This document shows positions 32,213 to 43,392 of a DNA stretch of 64,000 nucleotides, piece after piece. The DNA comes from Petaurus breviceps papuanus (taxonomy: Eukaryota; Chordata; Mammalia; Diprotodontia; Petauridae). Each line of letters begins with the position of its first letter. Position 1 is the first letter of the stretch. The notes below the pieces were generated by a model, which saw nothing but the letters and a program-made list of their open reading frames with translations, ran no database searches and was not told where the DNA came from. Position numbers and translations under genes: made by a program. The DNA is taken from NCBI GenBank assembly GCA_028583685.1, contig JAMXIF010000222.1:868701-932700 (forward strand), read 5' to 3'.

Positions 32213-32880
32213 TAGGAAATAAGTATCTTCCCCAAAGTAATGCCCTGGCATTCCCCTCCTAAAGTCCAAAACACGAGCAGAACCCTTTTACTCCCAGCAG
32301 AAGCTTTGCCAAATGTGGATGTCAGATGTGAATGTCCCCCTTCTGAGGGCTAAGTGGGGGTGAGCAGTGGGGAGAGGCCATGGCCAGCACTTAAATCTAT
32401 TTTTATTCAGGGACTGCTCTTCAAGGATTGTCTGTTTACAATCTTATTATTGGCATTTCCTGTGAGGAACCAGCTGACAAACAGATGTCTTGACATTGAA
32501 GAAAGTGAATAAAAGGAGTGAAGGCCAGTGATTTTACAGAGAATCTAACAAAAGTGCTCGAGAAAGGGCTTGTTTTTCTGTTAGTTTAGTTCTGAAGCTT
32601 GATGAAACCCTAGGAGATTGAATGAACTAATTAAGAATCAGAGGCCTTCACTACTAGGAAATGGGGTAGACACAGGAATATCCAGGATAGGCCATTGGCT
32701 GACCAGCTGATGTTCAAGTGTTCCTTAAATTTCCATCATCATGGTCATCTTCATCACCATCATCACCAATGTTAATTGCAAAAAGAAGCTATTTCACCTC
32801 TGGATTCATACATAGAATATTCAATATAAAAAACGTCAAGTTAGTAACTTATTCCTGGCCTCCACTAGGGGAAAAGTGAG
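32213..32880. other. unique sequence, possible conserved non-coding block
   Basis: 32380-32640 lacks repeat signatures. It contains an inverted pair GATTGT (32426-32431) and ACAATC (32438-32443) around a FOX-like TGTTTAC (32433). No exon was seen. Confidence 0.35.
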
Positions 32881-32884
32881 ATGA

Positions 32885-33130
32885 TAATAGTAACAATTTC
32901 CATTTTATAATACTTTACAAAACACTTCAAATATATTGTCTCATTTGATTCTCACAGCACCCCTATGAGGTTGGTTCTGATATTATTCCTGTTTTATAGG
33001 AGAAGAAACTGAGTCTCAAATGATTAAATGACTTGCCCAAGGTCATGCAGCTAGTAAACATCAGAGGCAATATTCAGACCTTTTCCTCCCTTACTCCACA
33101 TCCTGTACCCTTTCCACTCCACCATTCTTT
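32885..33130 (-). repeat. MIR SINE, antisense, nearly full length
   Basis: TTATAATACTTTACAAAACA, CTCACAGCACCCCTATGAGG, GAGAAGAAACTGAGTCTCAA and GCCCAAGGTCATGCAGCTAG follow MIR in reverse. Confidence 0.85.
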
Positions 33131-33179
33131 CTTACTGAAGCCCTTGAAAATCCATCACCTCAGCTGACCTTGTGGACAG

Positions 33180-33335
33180 CCCTGTGGTGTAGGCTGTGCA
33201 TGAGTTAAATGCTCACTTTACAGACAAGGAAACTGAGTCTGCAGAAGAGGCGATACATATCCAAGGTTCCATGGCTGGGATGTAGCAGAGATGGGATTCA
33301 AGTTCAGATCTGTCTCTAAGGCCTGTGTCACTTCC
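33180..33335 (-). repeat. MIR SINE, antisense fragment
   Basis: TTTACAGACAAGGAAACTGA and AAGGTTCCATGGCTGGGATG follow MIR in reverse. Confidence 0.7.
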
Positions 33336-33840
33336 ATGCCCCCACCCCAACTCGCAGAGCACAGTCCTTTTGGGCACAAATGGAAGAACTCTTGAACAAA
33401 GGCTAGACGGGGGAGGTCATAGTGCAGAGATTAGAACAATGACTCCATGTTTTTTTCACCAGCAATTTTTCATACAGATTCCTAGAGGTTCATGTTATCT
33501 CTGTATGGAGCAACCTCCCAAGGCTGAATAATGTTCCAATTACACTGGGTGCCATGTTTAGGGGAACCCATTCTACTCCAGGGACTAGCAATGCCTTGCA
33601 CACCCACAGTGCCTCATAGATCCCCACTGCTTTCAAGTGCAAAGGGAAGTTCCAGGATAGACAGCAGGAGAGGCGTGGTTTTGGAGTCCAGAACGTCAGA
33701 AACATGTCTACTTCACAGTCGGGGAATCAGGTTTTTAATTTAAAATCTGCTGATGACTAATTCTGTGGTCAAGAGGGATTTCACCTCTCTAGGAGTTATC
33801 TGTCAAATCACTGGGCTGTAGGTATTTTATATGTGTTTAT
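33336..33840. other. unique sequence, nothing recognised
   Basis: About 0.5 kb without a recognised element. Confidence 0.4.
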
Positions 33841-33879
33841 ATATATATTTGTCCTGATAAAAACAAGATTCTTAAACAC

Positions 33880-34095
33880 AAGGGCTTTTTTTTTTGGTAT
33901 TTGTCCAAACATAGTGACTGGCATAGGCTAGGGCTTAATAAACATTGATTGATTGGTTGATTGATTGATTCATTCATTTGTTTGTTTATCTATATCTATT
34001 TGTAATCATTCATTCATTTATTTATTCTTTTCCTTCCTTCTTTCCTTCCTTCCTTCCTTCCTTCCTTCCTTCCTTCCTTCCTTCCTCCCTTCTTT
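33880..34095 (+). repeat. L2 3' tail with expanded TGAT/TTCA and TTCC repeats
   Basis: ACATAGTGACTGGCATAGGC and CTTAATAAACATTGATTG form an L2 end. Its natural short tandem tail continues as TGAT/TTCATTCA units to about 34020, then as a TTCC repeat (34030-34093). Confidence 0.75.
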
Positions 34096-34600
34096 CATCT
34101 ATGTAATTATAGGGTCTTAATAACAATTTCATTCATTTATTCATCTATTCACCTATTAACTTACGCATTTGTTTGTTTTGTTTGCTAATTATTGGACTTG
34201 TTGATCTCAAAAATAGCTCCTGAATTTAACATTCCAGAGGATCTTAGCTCTTGGGATCCAGGTGGGAAGTCCTGTGAAAGCTTACCAGTCTACTCCTCTG
34301 ATGGCATTGGAGGTGGTTTTATAAAGCTCAGTTTGAGATATCAGAGAATAGAGCTCATATAACACTCAGAAAAGAATACGGTGGGTGTATTTAAAGCACC
34401 TGCAACCTGAGGGTACTATATTATTCTTATTCCTTCTTCTTCTCTCCCTTCTCTCCCTTCTCCTCTTTTTTCTTTTTGCATTGCTCAACCTTGAGCTTAT
34501 ATTGTGTTGAATAATGATAAATTGGTTAATCTAGAGCTAATTAATTATAACAATAATTATGTTAATAATGACGACCAACTTAGAGCCAATATTATTATCA
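34096..34600. other. AT-rich unique sequence
   Basis: TTCATTTATTCATC-like remnants continue at the left. A CT-rich tract lies at 34430-34475. No gene was seen. Confidence 0.35.
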
Positions 34601-34604
34601 CTAC

Positions 34605-35035
34605 TACTACTATGAAAATGACGTCCCCATGTTGGAGTCAAGGTCCGGTTTGTTCAGCTGTGCCTCATCAGACCAATACGAGCTTGGAAGAATCTATCAC
34701 ATGTTGGACACAGAGTTCCTATGAACATTTGGAGTGCAGATAGCTCTAAATTTGCACACTCCATACCCCTTTAGCTACTGCAAATCTTTGCTCACAGAGC
34801 ACAGCTCCTTCTTTGATATGGGCACCCTATGCTGGGTGGTCCTGTGCCAGGGTCTTCCAAAGTTCTTCAGGGAGACCCTGAGAGTATCCTTATATTCCTT
34901 CTTCTGACTTCCACATGAGTGCTTACCTTGTATGAAATAACATCCTCTGTAAAATAACATTTTAGGCAAATGTGTCTGTCATTCAAGCAATGTGATCAGC
35001 CCATTGGAGCTGTGCTTTCTGCAGCAGAGTTTCTG
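34605..35035 (-). mobile_element. LINE 3' end with a zinc-finger-like C-terminal coding tail
   Basis: The minus strand codes for pieces reading LPKMLFYRG-like, GSQKKEYKDTLRVSLKNFG and CPTCDRFFQARIGLMRHS in order. This is the C-terminal part of a non-LTR reverse transcriptase polyprotein ending in a C2H2-like finger. The frame is broken and the start is missing. It is the same family as 61398-62090. I suspect an RTE-like clade but cannot fix it. Confidence 0.7.
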
Positions 35036-35040
35036 CTGCT

Positions 35041-35055
35041 ACTGCTACTACTATG

Positions 35056-35092
<37 letters not shown>
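35041..35092. repeat. CTA trinucleotide repeat
   Basis: About 12 uninterrupted CTA units flanked by degenerate CTG/CTA units. Confidence 0.95.
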
Positions 35093-35584
35093 GATTGGCC
35101 TTCTGAGAGCCAGTTTTCAGTGGCTACCAGGCCACTACCACATCACCCACCTTTATCACTGCATCCCCTGACTTGCTGGAATAACAGGTATCAATCACCT
35201 AGCAGGCCCCTCTCAAAGGGTGGTCTTTCAACCTTAGTTCTCATGACTTCTGAAACAGATATGCCTGAGCTACGTGGAGGGAATCAGGAAGTGATACCAA
35301 GCATGTAACTCTCACAGCTCAGCCCCTCTTGTGTTCTCGGCACTTCATAGCAAAGCCCACCACCCGACGCCATCCCCAAAGCCATGCCCCATCTAGGGAA
35401 GCTCCACAAGTAGCCAGGATCTCCAGAATCTTACTGCTTTGCCTCAGATGTCTCATTGGGCACTACTGAGTTTCCTTTTTTCTATACACTCAGCTTCACT
35501 GATTGAAGGTCAGTTCAGTCAACCGCATCTCCAAGCCCGGGCTTCTGTGGGCTGCCCACAGGTGACTTAAGATGCATGTGCCCT
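35093..35584. other. unique sequence, nothing recognised
   Basis: About 0.5 kb without a recognised element; might be upstream LINE sequence too decayed to read. Confidence 0.35.
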
Positions 35585-36002
35585 TGAAATAGACTGGCTG
35601 AGAGAAATGACCCCAGCCAAGCCAATAGTTCTGAGCATCAGTTTATTGAGCTGGCCAGTGACAGTCTCCCAAGAAACCTTAGGAGAGCTGCCCTGACCAT
35701 CGGGAAAGGGGGAATGTTTAAAGTAAAAATCCCACAAAAATAGGTGTGGGAAATAAAGTTAGTTTTGTGGGAAGTAAAGTTATTCTGAAAATGGTAGATG
35801 AACACATCCGTTGTAGCCGGGTCTTGGTCTGGACAGTTGTATGGTCCTTACCCTGATTTATTGTGGGACCCAGATGTCCAGGATCATTCTGACATCTTAT
35901 CAGGAAGTACGGCCAGGTCTGTTTCTCATAAGAGCGGGGCTCCTGGCTAAGCACGTATGAGCTCAGGAAGAATTCAGTAATTTTCCAAGCTTGTTACATA
36001 CA
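35585..36002 (-). mobile_element. possible old solo LTR
   Basis: On the minus strand the block starts TGTATGTAACAAGC, contains a CTCAATAAACTGATGCTC polyadenylation-like region and ends CTATTTCA. The TG...CA ends and AATAAA placement fit an LTR, but no target duplication was found. It would be a fossil. Confidence is low. Confidence 0.3.
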
Positions 36003-36695
36003 GGGGCTTAGCATATGAGGCCATGGGCATTTCACCCTCCTTAGACCTATTAGCAACAGTGACGTCCCCACCTGGCATCTCCACTGAGCTGTCTTCCTTA
36101 AGGGTGGTGACGTGCTGCCTTGTGTTCTGAATACTTTTCTGACCTGCCTAGTGTAATGGACAAAGAATAAATGCAAGGAAGAACCAACCAGGCCATCGCC
36201 TCTCAGCCCACCCTGACATGACTTATCTAACAGCAGTTTATGTAGTATCATCACCCCAAGCTGCAAGTCAGAGCCAATACTGTCTTTGTCCTGATCTGGA
36301 TTCCCTTGGGTGGAGGCGGCTCTCAGGAGGTGGGAGGAGCTTGGGGGGGGAGCATGATTGGTCTTAGCCCAACCAAGGTCTTTATTTTGGAGGTAGATGA
36401 AGCTATTAGCCACCACCCTCACAGTAGTTTGTAAATTGCTTTCTCTATGCCAAGGTCAAAAGCAGGAAATAAATTGAAAGTGACAATGTATAGAATTGAT
36501 GTGGTCACTTCTTTGCAAACGTTCTTTCTGAACACTTTAGATATATGATCTCCTTCCTTCCTCCCATCCCTAGGAAATGGGGGAGGGACTGAGGGTGATA
36601 ACACAGCTGATGAGCTTTTCCAACAAGACACCTGGTAGGATGCTTTCAAATCTCAGTTTTCTTTTTCCCCCTGAAATTCCTTTCTTTTGAAGGTT
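36003..36695. other. unique sequence, nothing recognised
   Basis: A 142-codon minus-strand frame lies here but has no features or conservation that I recognise. Confidence 0.4.
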
Positions 36696-36699
36696 GAGT

Positions 36700-36795
36700 T
36701 TACAAAGTCAGTTTCCTATTCTGGAAAATGACCGGCAGTTTGGATGAGATAAACTTTAAGGGCCCTTCTGACTCTTATTTCTTATCATCCTATGA
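36700..36795 (+). repeat. MIR3-type SINE 3' end
   Basis: TTTCCTATTCTGGAAAATGA, then GATGAGATAAACTTTAAGGG and CCCTTCTGACTC follow the family 3' end. Confidence 0.55.
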
Positions 36796-36924
36796 GACAG
36801 ATTAACTCACCTTTAGAAGCATCCTTCCCTCCCCCGCCTTCACTTAGGGCAGAATTGGGAATGGGTTACTATTACTGAGCATAATGCAGTGAGCTTATTT
36901 TCAGCTTGACCTCACCAGACTCAC

Positions 36925-37135
36925 CTCTGGCCTTCCACACTTCTGCTAAGCTGAGTGACTCTCACCCCTGGACCTATCCCTGACTTTTGGGACTTTGTGC
37001 CTTTGCTCATAGCTTTTCCTTTGTCTAAAATATCCTCCTTCTCCCACTTATCTGTAGAATTGAATGACCAACTCAACATCTCCTTCAGGAAACCTCTGAC
37101 CCAGTCTATCAGTGATGGCCTCCCATTTTCTTTGA
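36925..37135 (+). repeat. L2 LINE late coding fragment
   Basis: CTTTTCCTTTGTCTAAAATA, TGACCAACTCAACATCTCCT and TCAGGAAACCTCTGACCCAG follow the L2 region upstream of the 3' UTR. Confidence 0.6.
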
Positions 37136-37154
37136 CATGCATATCAGGTATCAG

Positions 37155-37248
37155 ATATCAGGTAATGTGTATTGCAGTAATCCAGGTCAGTGCATTCCTT
37201 GTTTGCTAAGTGAGGCTGTGATCCGAATGGTAAAAGGAAGGAAGACTG
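37155..37248 (-). repeat. L2 LINE fragment, antisense
   Basis: GTATTGCAGTAATCCAGGTC and AAGTGAGGCTGTGATCCGAA match the antisense L2 coding region. Confidence 0.45.
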
Positions 37249-37495
37249 GAGAGCAAGTCACAGGAGCTGGATTTAAAGCTGGCCCTTGCCACTTGTCATG
37301 ACTGCATGGGCATCAGCATCTCATTCTGCTTCCCCACACCTTGTTTCTCTGGTCTATAATGTGGGGATAATAAAGATTGCCTTTTGAGAGACACTTGCAT
37401 AGCAGGTGGAGGGCTAGACCTAGTCAAGATACAAGGCTTCAAATCAAGCTTCTCCCAAGGGTTGTGTGGCCTTGGGCAGGTTACCTCGGGCTGTG
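37249..37495 (+). repeat. two MIR-type SINE fragments
   Basis: CTATAATGTGGGGATAATAA ends the first. GTGTGGCCTTGGGCAGGTTA lies in the second. Confidence 0.5.
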
Positions 37496-37784
37496 AGTCT
37501 TAGGCAATCATTCAAGACTTTCTGTGCTCAGTTACAAGCTGGTCAATACTGCCACAGGGAGTTCCTACCCCAAGGAAATTGCACACCCTCAGAACTAAAG
37601 TTACTGACTTTCTCCTTGCCTTCCCATTGCTATTCCCCAAACCCCTAGGTCACCCAGACCCCACTTGTGGTGTCCCTGATAGTAATCCCACCCTTCCTCC
37701 TTGCTCTCTCTTCAGCCTTCCCCTAACCTCAGGCCATCCAGAGCCTGCAGGGGCTGTTTGGTGGGAAGAATGCCATGGTCCATT

Positions 37785-37915
37785 AGTTAGCAAGCAATTG
37801 TTAAGTGCTTACTATGTGTCAGGCACTGTGGTAAATTCTAGGAATACAAAAGTGTGCAGAAAAGGAGTCCTTGCCCTCAAGGAGATTATATTCTAATAGG
37901 GGGAGACAATACTTA
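37785..37915 (-). repeat. L2 LINE 3' end, antisense
   Basis: TTGTTAAGTGCTTACTATGT, GTCAGGCACTGTGGTAAATT and CTTGCCCTCAAGGAGATTAT are the reverse complement of the L2 3' UTR. Confidence 0.85.
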
Positions 37916-39016
37916 AAAGGAAGCTGGAAGGGGGGCAGGGTGAAGATACCTTGCACAGGGCATGGTAGAGTAAGTCCAGAGTGTGGCCTGGGGAGTACAG
38001 AAGACAGGCTAACCTGGGTTCCCTCCTTCAATGGAGCTTGGGAGGAGCCATCCAATCAGAAGCAGCAGGAGCAGAAGCTATTTCCAATGTGTGAATTCCA
38101 GGTCTGGTCTGATCTTCCAGTTTTCTGGATCATGGTGGGAAAAAAATATCTAGGGTCCAGCCCCCATAGGAATGAAGAATGTCAGTGAAAATCATAGAGC
38201 TTGCATGAGCTGGGAGTCACCACCTGCACAGAAGCCTTCTGGCGAGAGAGGAGCACAAACATTTACTGTCTGCCTGACCTATGTGTCCTCAGGTACTCTG
38301 GGTCTTACTTTCTGCTGTGTTTCTCTGCTGTCCAGATGACTGACCACTGATGTGACCCACTGATGCACTCCAAGGAATTCGGGGAGTTTAGTGCAGTGAA
38401 AAACATCACTGACTCTAGAGGCAGAACACTAGAGTTCAAATTTTGCCTTTGACCTTTACTTTACATATGATGTTAGGAAAGGATCTTGACATATCTGGGT
38501 CACATGTTCTTCACATGCTAAATGAGTCATGTAGCCTAGACGATACCTCAGCATAAGATATGCCAAATAAGGACAGAAGTGCTTTCTCAAATGGACACTG
38601 TTTCCTTGTTCTGGTACTTGAGGTAGATTGCCGTGCTTAGATTGTACACCTAACTTCCAGCCAATGGAAAAAAAAAAAGGGTCAGGAAGGAGGTAGGGAA
38701 GAATTCCATATTAGGGCTTTATAACTTCCCCATTTCCTTTTGTAAATTGCTTCTCTTCCCTGACCATTTGTCAGGAGGGTGGCCCTTTCTCAAGATTGTA
38801 ATAAACCATTCTTTTCTGCTTCCTATCTTGAGAAATCTCTGAGTATTATTTGGGTAAGGATTTCTGTTTCACACAGTTTTGAGGGTACATAAACATATAC
38901 ATTCCCAAGGTTTGAGGCAAAAAGGAAAGAGAAATGAAAGGCAAGGTAGCAAATTTTTTCTTTGAGATGTCACTGAGAATAGGTATGTTGAACCTTATGA
39001 TAAAGAATATGGGTCT
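37916..39016. other. unique sequence with a possible MIR3-type piece
   Basis: 38385-38560 may be an old MIR3-type SINE (ACTCTAGAGGCAGAACACTA, CATGCTAAATGAGTCATGTA). Nothing else was recognised. Confidence 0.35.
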
Positions 39017-39169
39017 AGGGGCAGCCAGGTAGCACAGCGAGTAAGAGCACCGGCTCCAGTGTCGGGACGACCTGGGGATCGAATCTGGGCTCCGACACTT
39101 AGCACCCACCCAGAAACACCTGGCCATGTAACCTTGAGCAAGTTACTTAACCCTGATTGCTCATAAAAA
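39017..39169 (+). mobile_element. single-unit SINE of the dimer subfamily
   Basis: GGGGCAGCCAGGTAGCACAG, CACCGGCTCCAGTGTCGGGA and CACCCACCCAGAAACACCTG match the units of the dimer at 18082. Flanked by an 11-bp perfect duplication AATATGGGTCT (39006-39016 and 39170-39180). Confidence 0.92.
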
Positions 39170-39180
39170 AATATGGGTCT

Positions 39181-39515
39181 GGAGGCATGTAACTAATTCA
39201 CAAGCATTAGTATTAAAAAGCAAAATATCTAACAGGATTTTGTATCAAGCATATATACTTATGTCAGGAAATCCAGGAAATGGGTATGTATGTCCAAGGT
39301 AGAGAACACTTAGTGAATTTTAATGTTTTTTTTTAAAGGAATGACTTTATAAACAGACTATACTCTAGAACACTTGGAACAAAAAGAGAAAAATAAATGA
39401 AAAGTTCAGGAAGAGACTGTGAAAGGATATTGTAGTGGGCTTGAGGATTATATCATTCAGACACAGAATAATAGACTTAGGAAGGAATTCTAACTAAAGT
39501 ATACCTGGCATGACT
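39181..39515. other. unique AT-rich sequence
   Basis: Nothing recognised. Confidence 0.4.
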
Positions 39516-39519
39516 GCTC

Positions 39520-39655
39520 CCTTTTAAAAATGAGAATGCTGATTCTCAGAGAAATTGTCAAGTACCTGAGGTCACCTTGGTGGTAAGCATTAGGAAGGAG
39601 GGGAATCAGCTCCTTCAGCCTGTCAGTGTTCCAGTCATTACATTAGGTTGCCTCT
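39520..39655 (-). repeat. MIR SINE, antisense fragment
   Basis: AAAAATGAGAATGCTGATTC and ATTACATTAGGTTGCCTC follow MIR in reverse. Confidence 0.5.
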
Positions 39656-40014
39656 TCATCTCTGTCCCCCAAATAAAACAATGTGGTTGAGAACTCTGAG
39701 ATGTGTCTGACTGATAACATCTTTCTTCAGAACTGGGAAGAACCTAGAAAGACATGGAGTAGTCTGGATCTGATTCTCAGGAAGAGGGAAGAGCTGGTTG
39801 GTGAGTTGGAAATTATGGGAAACTTGGTGGTACAAGCCCACTTTCTCTTAGGGTTTTCAATAGATCAGGATAGGAAATCTAGGCATAATCTGACACACAG
39901 TCAAGATTCGGTGACAGTAGATTCAAATAGGCTAATGGAAGTCAAGGTACAATATGTGGGCTACACATATAAAGAACTATGCCTCACACATAGCAATGAC
40001 TGGTACTGTCTCAT
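39656..40014. other. unique sequence, nothing recognised
   Basis: A 133-codon open frame starts here and runs into the CTGT repeat. It has no other support. Confidence 0.35.
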
Positions 40015-40166
40015 ATCATCTATCTGTCATCTGTCTGTCTGTCCATCTATCTGTCTATCTGTGTATGTCTCTCTATCTATCTAACTGTCTGTCTGTCTGA
40101 ATGTCTGTCTGTCTATCTGTCTGTCTGTCTGCCTGTCTGCCTGCTTGTCTGTCTGTCAGTCTATCT
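40015..40166. repeat. CTGT/CTAT tetranucleotide microsatellite
   Basis: About 150 bp of mixed CTGT and CTAT units. Confidence 0.95.
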
Positions 40167-40304
40167 TGACCCAGGAAGAGGGAAAACTCTCAAGAATGAA
40201 ACTGAATAATCAATAATATGAATCTTAATATATGAAATAATCAATATATTGATTATGAAATAATCAATAATAATGAAACTTAACTTTCTGTAGAAAACCT
40301 TCTC

Positions 40305-40512
40305 CAGTCTCCACAGCTGTTAAGGATTTCCTCTCCCATATTATATCCAATTTACTCTGTATATAACATGCATATACCTAATTATTTACACGTTATCTCT
40401 CACATTAGCATGCACCCTTCTTAAGGTCAGGGATCATCTTTGCCTTTCTTTGTATTTCTAGCACAACAAAGTGCCAGGAACAAAGCAAGAGCTTAGAATG
40501 TTTAATGAGTGA
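40305..40512 (+). repeat. L2 LINE 3' end
   Basis: ATGCACCCTTCTTAAGGTCA, TTTGCCTTTCTTTGTATTTC and AAAGTGCCAGGAACAAAGCA follow the L2 3' UTR. Confidence 0.75.
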
Positions 40513-40914
40513 CTGAGGAACTAAGGAAAACCATTTGTATGAGGAGGAAAAATGAGAGGTGTCTGAAGAAAGCAGTGTGAAATGCCAAGAGCTAAGCAAT
40601 CAACCAAGATTTTAAAAGTAGAGGTAAAGAAGATGGATGCAAGGGCAGATAACTAAAGTTTAATTCAGAAGCTTGGCATGGTACTGTAGGGATCTTTACA
40701 TATAAGCCCAAGTTGAGATTAGTGAGGGGAACTGAGGAACAGAAGACATGTTTCAGGATAAGTGGGGAAAGAGAAGGATCAAAAAAGGGATCAGTGCTTG
40801 GAGAAGATAGGACAATGACAACTGATAAGAGAGAGAGAAGTAGAACTCCTCAACTCAGTTTTTTGTTGTTGTTGTATAAAGCAAGGAGAACAATTCTTGA
40901 ATGAAAAAGAATAG
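40513..40914. other. unique sequence, nothing recognised
   Basis: A-rich sequence without a recognised element. Confidence 0.35.
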
Positions 40915-41065
40915 AAGACAAGGCAATAAGCATTTATTAAGCACTTACTGCATGCCAGGCACTATGCTAAATAGCGAGGATACATTCCAAAAAACAAATA
41001 CTCCCTCTACTCCCAGAGCTTACCTTCTAAAAGGGAAGGCAATGCACAAGAGGAAGATGAAAAGC
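40915..41065 (-). repeat. L2 LINE 3' end, antisense
   Basis: AGCATTTATTAAGCACTTAC, TGCCAGGCACTATGCTAAAT and CAGAGCTTACCTTCTAAAAG are the reverse complement of L2. Confidence 0.85.
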
Positions 41066-41845
41066 CTCTGTGTGGGGGAGTATAAAGGGGAAAATGCTAA
41101 TGCAGGGATATGGCAGCAACATCTGAAAAGATTGAAGCAGAGGAAGGAGGGGAGCCCATCCCTAAAATGGAATCCATCAATAGAACAGGAAGACAGCCAT
41201 TGAGGAAAGATGTTCCAGTGTGAGCAGACCCCAGGTCCTGAAAGTTCCAGAGTGCAATGCCAGCTGAGTCATGGTGGTGAAGATGAAAATGAGTCATCAG
41301 GATGTGGAAGAAAGCACTGGCTGCCTTTGATGAATGCAAGTCATGTGGCCTGGGTGAAGTGTATCTTCATTTAGTGAAAGGTGTATTAGATCTAATTGTT
41401 GAGGCATGTCAGTGGGAACTACTATTCTGCAAGCTCTTGGTCTCTAGAACCTGGCTTGTCTCCACTAAGGTCTGAAGGGAGGTGCCAGGAGATGTGGTGA
41501 CAGTGGTCTTATCTGCCTGGAATATGCAAAAAGGCTCAAGACTTGAACTAAGGCAACCTAGACTAAAAAGTAGATCTAAGAGAAGTAATGTGGCATAGAG
41601 GATTGAATCCCATCTCAGAACACCAGTCCAGCTCCCATAGCCAGGAAGAAGTTGGGAGGAAGAGTACTCATGGAGGAGGGTTCCCATTCCCCTTGACATC
41701 ACCTATGACAAATGCTAGCCAACTCCCCATGAGTTATAAACCCAAGAAGTTTAGGAGTAGAAGTGCCCGCTAGAAAGTCAGTCCTACTCTCACCTTGAGC
41801 CCCATGTCCATCATCCAGGTGAGCAAAATGCAAGATCCCTACCAT
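41066..41845. other. unique sequence, nothing recognised
   Basis: About 0.8 kb; may include antisense L2 remnants on the left but none clear enough to call. Confidence 0.35.
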
Positions 41846-41847
41846 CC

Positions 41848-42002
41848 TACCACCACCACCACCACCACCATCACCACCCACCACCGCCGCCACCACCACC
41901 ACTACCACCACTACCACCGCCTCCACCACCACTACCTCCACCACCATCACTGCCACCGCCGCTACTGCCACCACCACCACCACCACTACCACCACCACCA
42001 AC
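41848..42002. repeat. imperfect ACC/CCACTA trinucleotide repeat
   Basis: About 155 bp of CAC/ACC units with TAC, TCC and GCC interruptions. Histidine-, threonine- and valine-rich frames here are artefacts. Confidence 0.95.
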
Positions 42003-42350
42003 AACTGCAGAGTGATTGAAAGTAACAGGCAGACAAGGCCAAGAGCCTGACTACTCACCCCGTCTGGACAAGCTCCACAGCCATTGTTCAGATCAGCATT
42101 TCTTGTAGAGATTCAACCAGCTCTGCAGATACTGCTGTCTTTCCCTTATGCCCTTCAATAGCCACAACTACTAAAGCCCCCAAAATCAAAAGTTCTCAAT
42201 ACCAAATGAATGGACACTGTGAAAGGGTTCACCATCAGATAAAGATACAGTTTTAGCAATGGAGATGGTAGTAAAGACGTTTTTGCTGCTTCACCCTAAG
42301 GACCATGGGGCCATTCCGTCTGACTTGCAGCTGAAGTGTTCCAGATGTGT
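42003..42350. other. unique sequence, nothing recognised
   Basis: No repeat or coding signal was found. Confidence 0.35.
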
Positions 42351-42354
42351 GGTT

Positions 42355-42483
42355 TTCCCCATTGGTGCGAGCTCCTTGATGGCAGGAACATTTTTACCTT
42401 TCTCTGTATCCCATGTCTATGCCTCCAGCACTCATTATGTGGCCTGACACATAGGAAGTGCTTAATGGTGGCTTCTTGACTTC
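42355..42483 (+). repeat. L2 LINE 3' end
   Basis: GCGAGCTCCTTGATGGCAGG, CTTTCTCTGTATCCCATGTC and CACATAGGAAGTGCTTAATG follow the L2 3' end. Confidence 0.8.
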
Positions 42484-42714
42484 ACCATCATAGCAAATGC
42501 CTCTAGAAGGACCAGACATGTCAATGAATGCAAACATTTTCTTGGGCTTTTAAAACATTCTGAAATTTCAGTCTTACTCGTGCTGTTTCTTTTCCATTCA
42601 TTCATTATCCGTTCCTAGTTCTGGAGTCAAGTAGAAAAAGAACAAACCCTCTTCCCTATGACAATCTTTCAAGCATTGGATGTCGGCTGCATTGCCCTCC
42701 CCCTCCCCCACCCC

Positions 42715-42905
42715 GATTATACACTGTGGCACAGTGGAGGGAGCACGTGGGTTCAAATCCCGCCTTCAGCACTTAAAACCTGATTGACTTCAGGTGAATC
42801 CTGTGCCCTCCTTGGGCCGTCCTTTCCTCATCTCTAAAACAAATGGGTCTAGCTAAGTGGTCTCTGAGGTTTCTTCCGACTCCAGATGCATAATGCTATG
42901 ATAGC
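42715..42905 (+). repeat. MIR3-type SINE
   Basis: CACTGTGGCACAGTGGAGGG, CGTGGGTTCAAATCCCGCCT, then ATGGGTCTAGCTAAGTGGTC and TTCTTCCGACTCCAGATGC. Confidence 0.75.
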
Positions 42906-43115
42906 TCCTTTGTGTGCTACAAGTCCCCAGTTCCTTCAACCCTGGTTGGCTTCCTCTGGACACTCTGTGATGTGTCGGTGTCCTTACTAAAATGTGGAAC
43001 ACAGCAGTAAAGAGAAGAAAGGCCAGCCAAATCTCAACTTCTCAAAAAAAATCCCTCATGTATTGGATTGGAAATCAGAAATGAGCACTGTCCCACCCAG
43101 CCTTGAGGGAAGAAC
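42906..43115. other. unique sequence
   Basis: May be the diverged upstream part of the L3/CR1 copy that follows (ACACTCTGTGATGTGTCGG). Confidence 0.3.
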
Positions 43116-43119
43116 TAGA

Positions 43120-43392
43120 AGGAATTGGAGGAATTTATAAGAAGACCAGTTCAGCTCATTATAAGGAAGACTTGCAACCATTAGAATTTTCTGGAAATCG
43201 AATGGTTTTCTGGGGGAATGAAGTGAGTTCCCCTACCTTAGAGGTAGTAAATTCCCTGCCATGGAGGTATTCCAGCTGAGATGAAGGGCCACTTGCTAGA
43301 ACTGTCATAAACAGCATTGATACTTTAGATAGGGGCCAGACTGGCTGACCTCGAAGCTCCCTTCTAGCACCGTAATTCTTCCTTTTCTGGTT
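43120..43392 (+). repeat. L3/CR1 LINE 3' end
   Basis: GAAGTGAGTTCCCCTACCTT, CATGGAGGTATTCCAGCTGA, GATGAAGGGCCACTTGCTAG and GGCTGACCTCGAAGCTCC follow the L3/CR1 3' region in order, ending before a TTCT-like tail. Confidence 0.75.

Noticed and set aside
35994-36422. 142-codon minus-strand frame
   Set aside because: No recognisable domain or splice signals; ordinary length for chance in unique DNA.
41699-42058. Val-rich minus frame and His/Thr-rich plus frame
   Set aside because: Translations of the imperfect ACC repeat.
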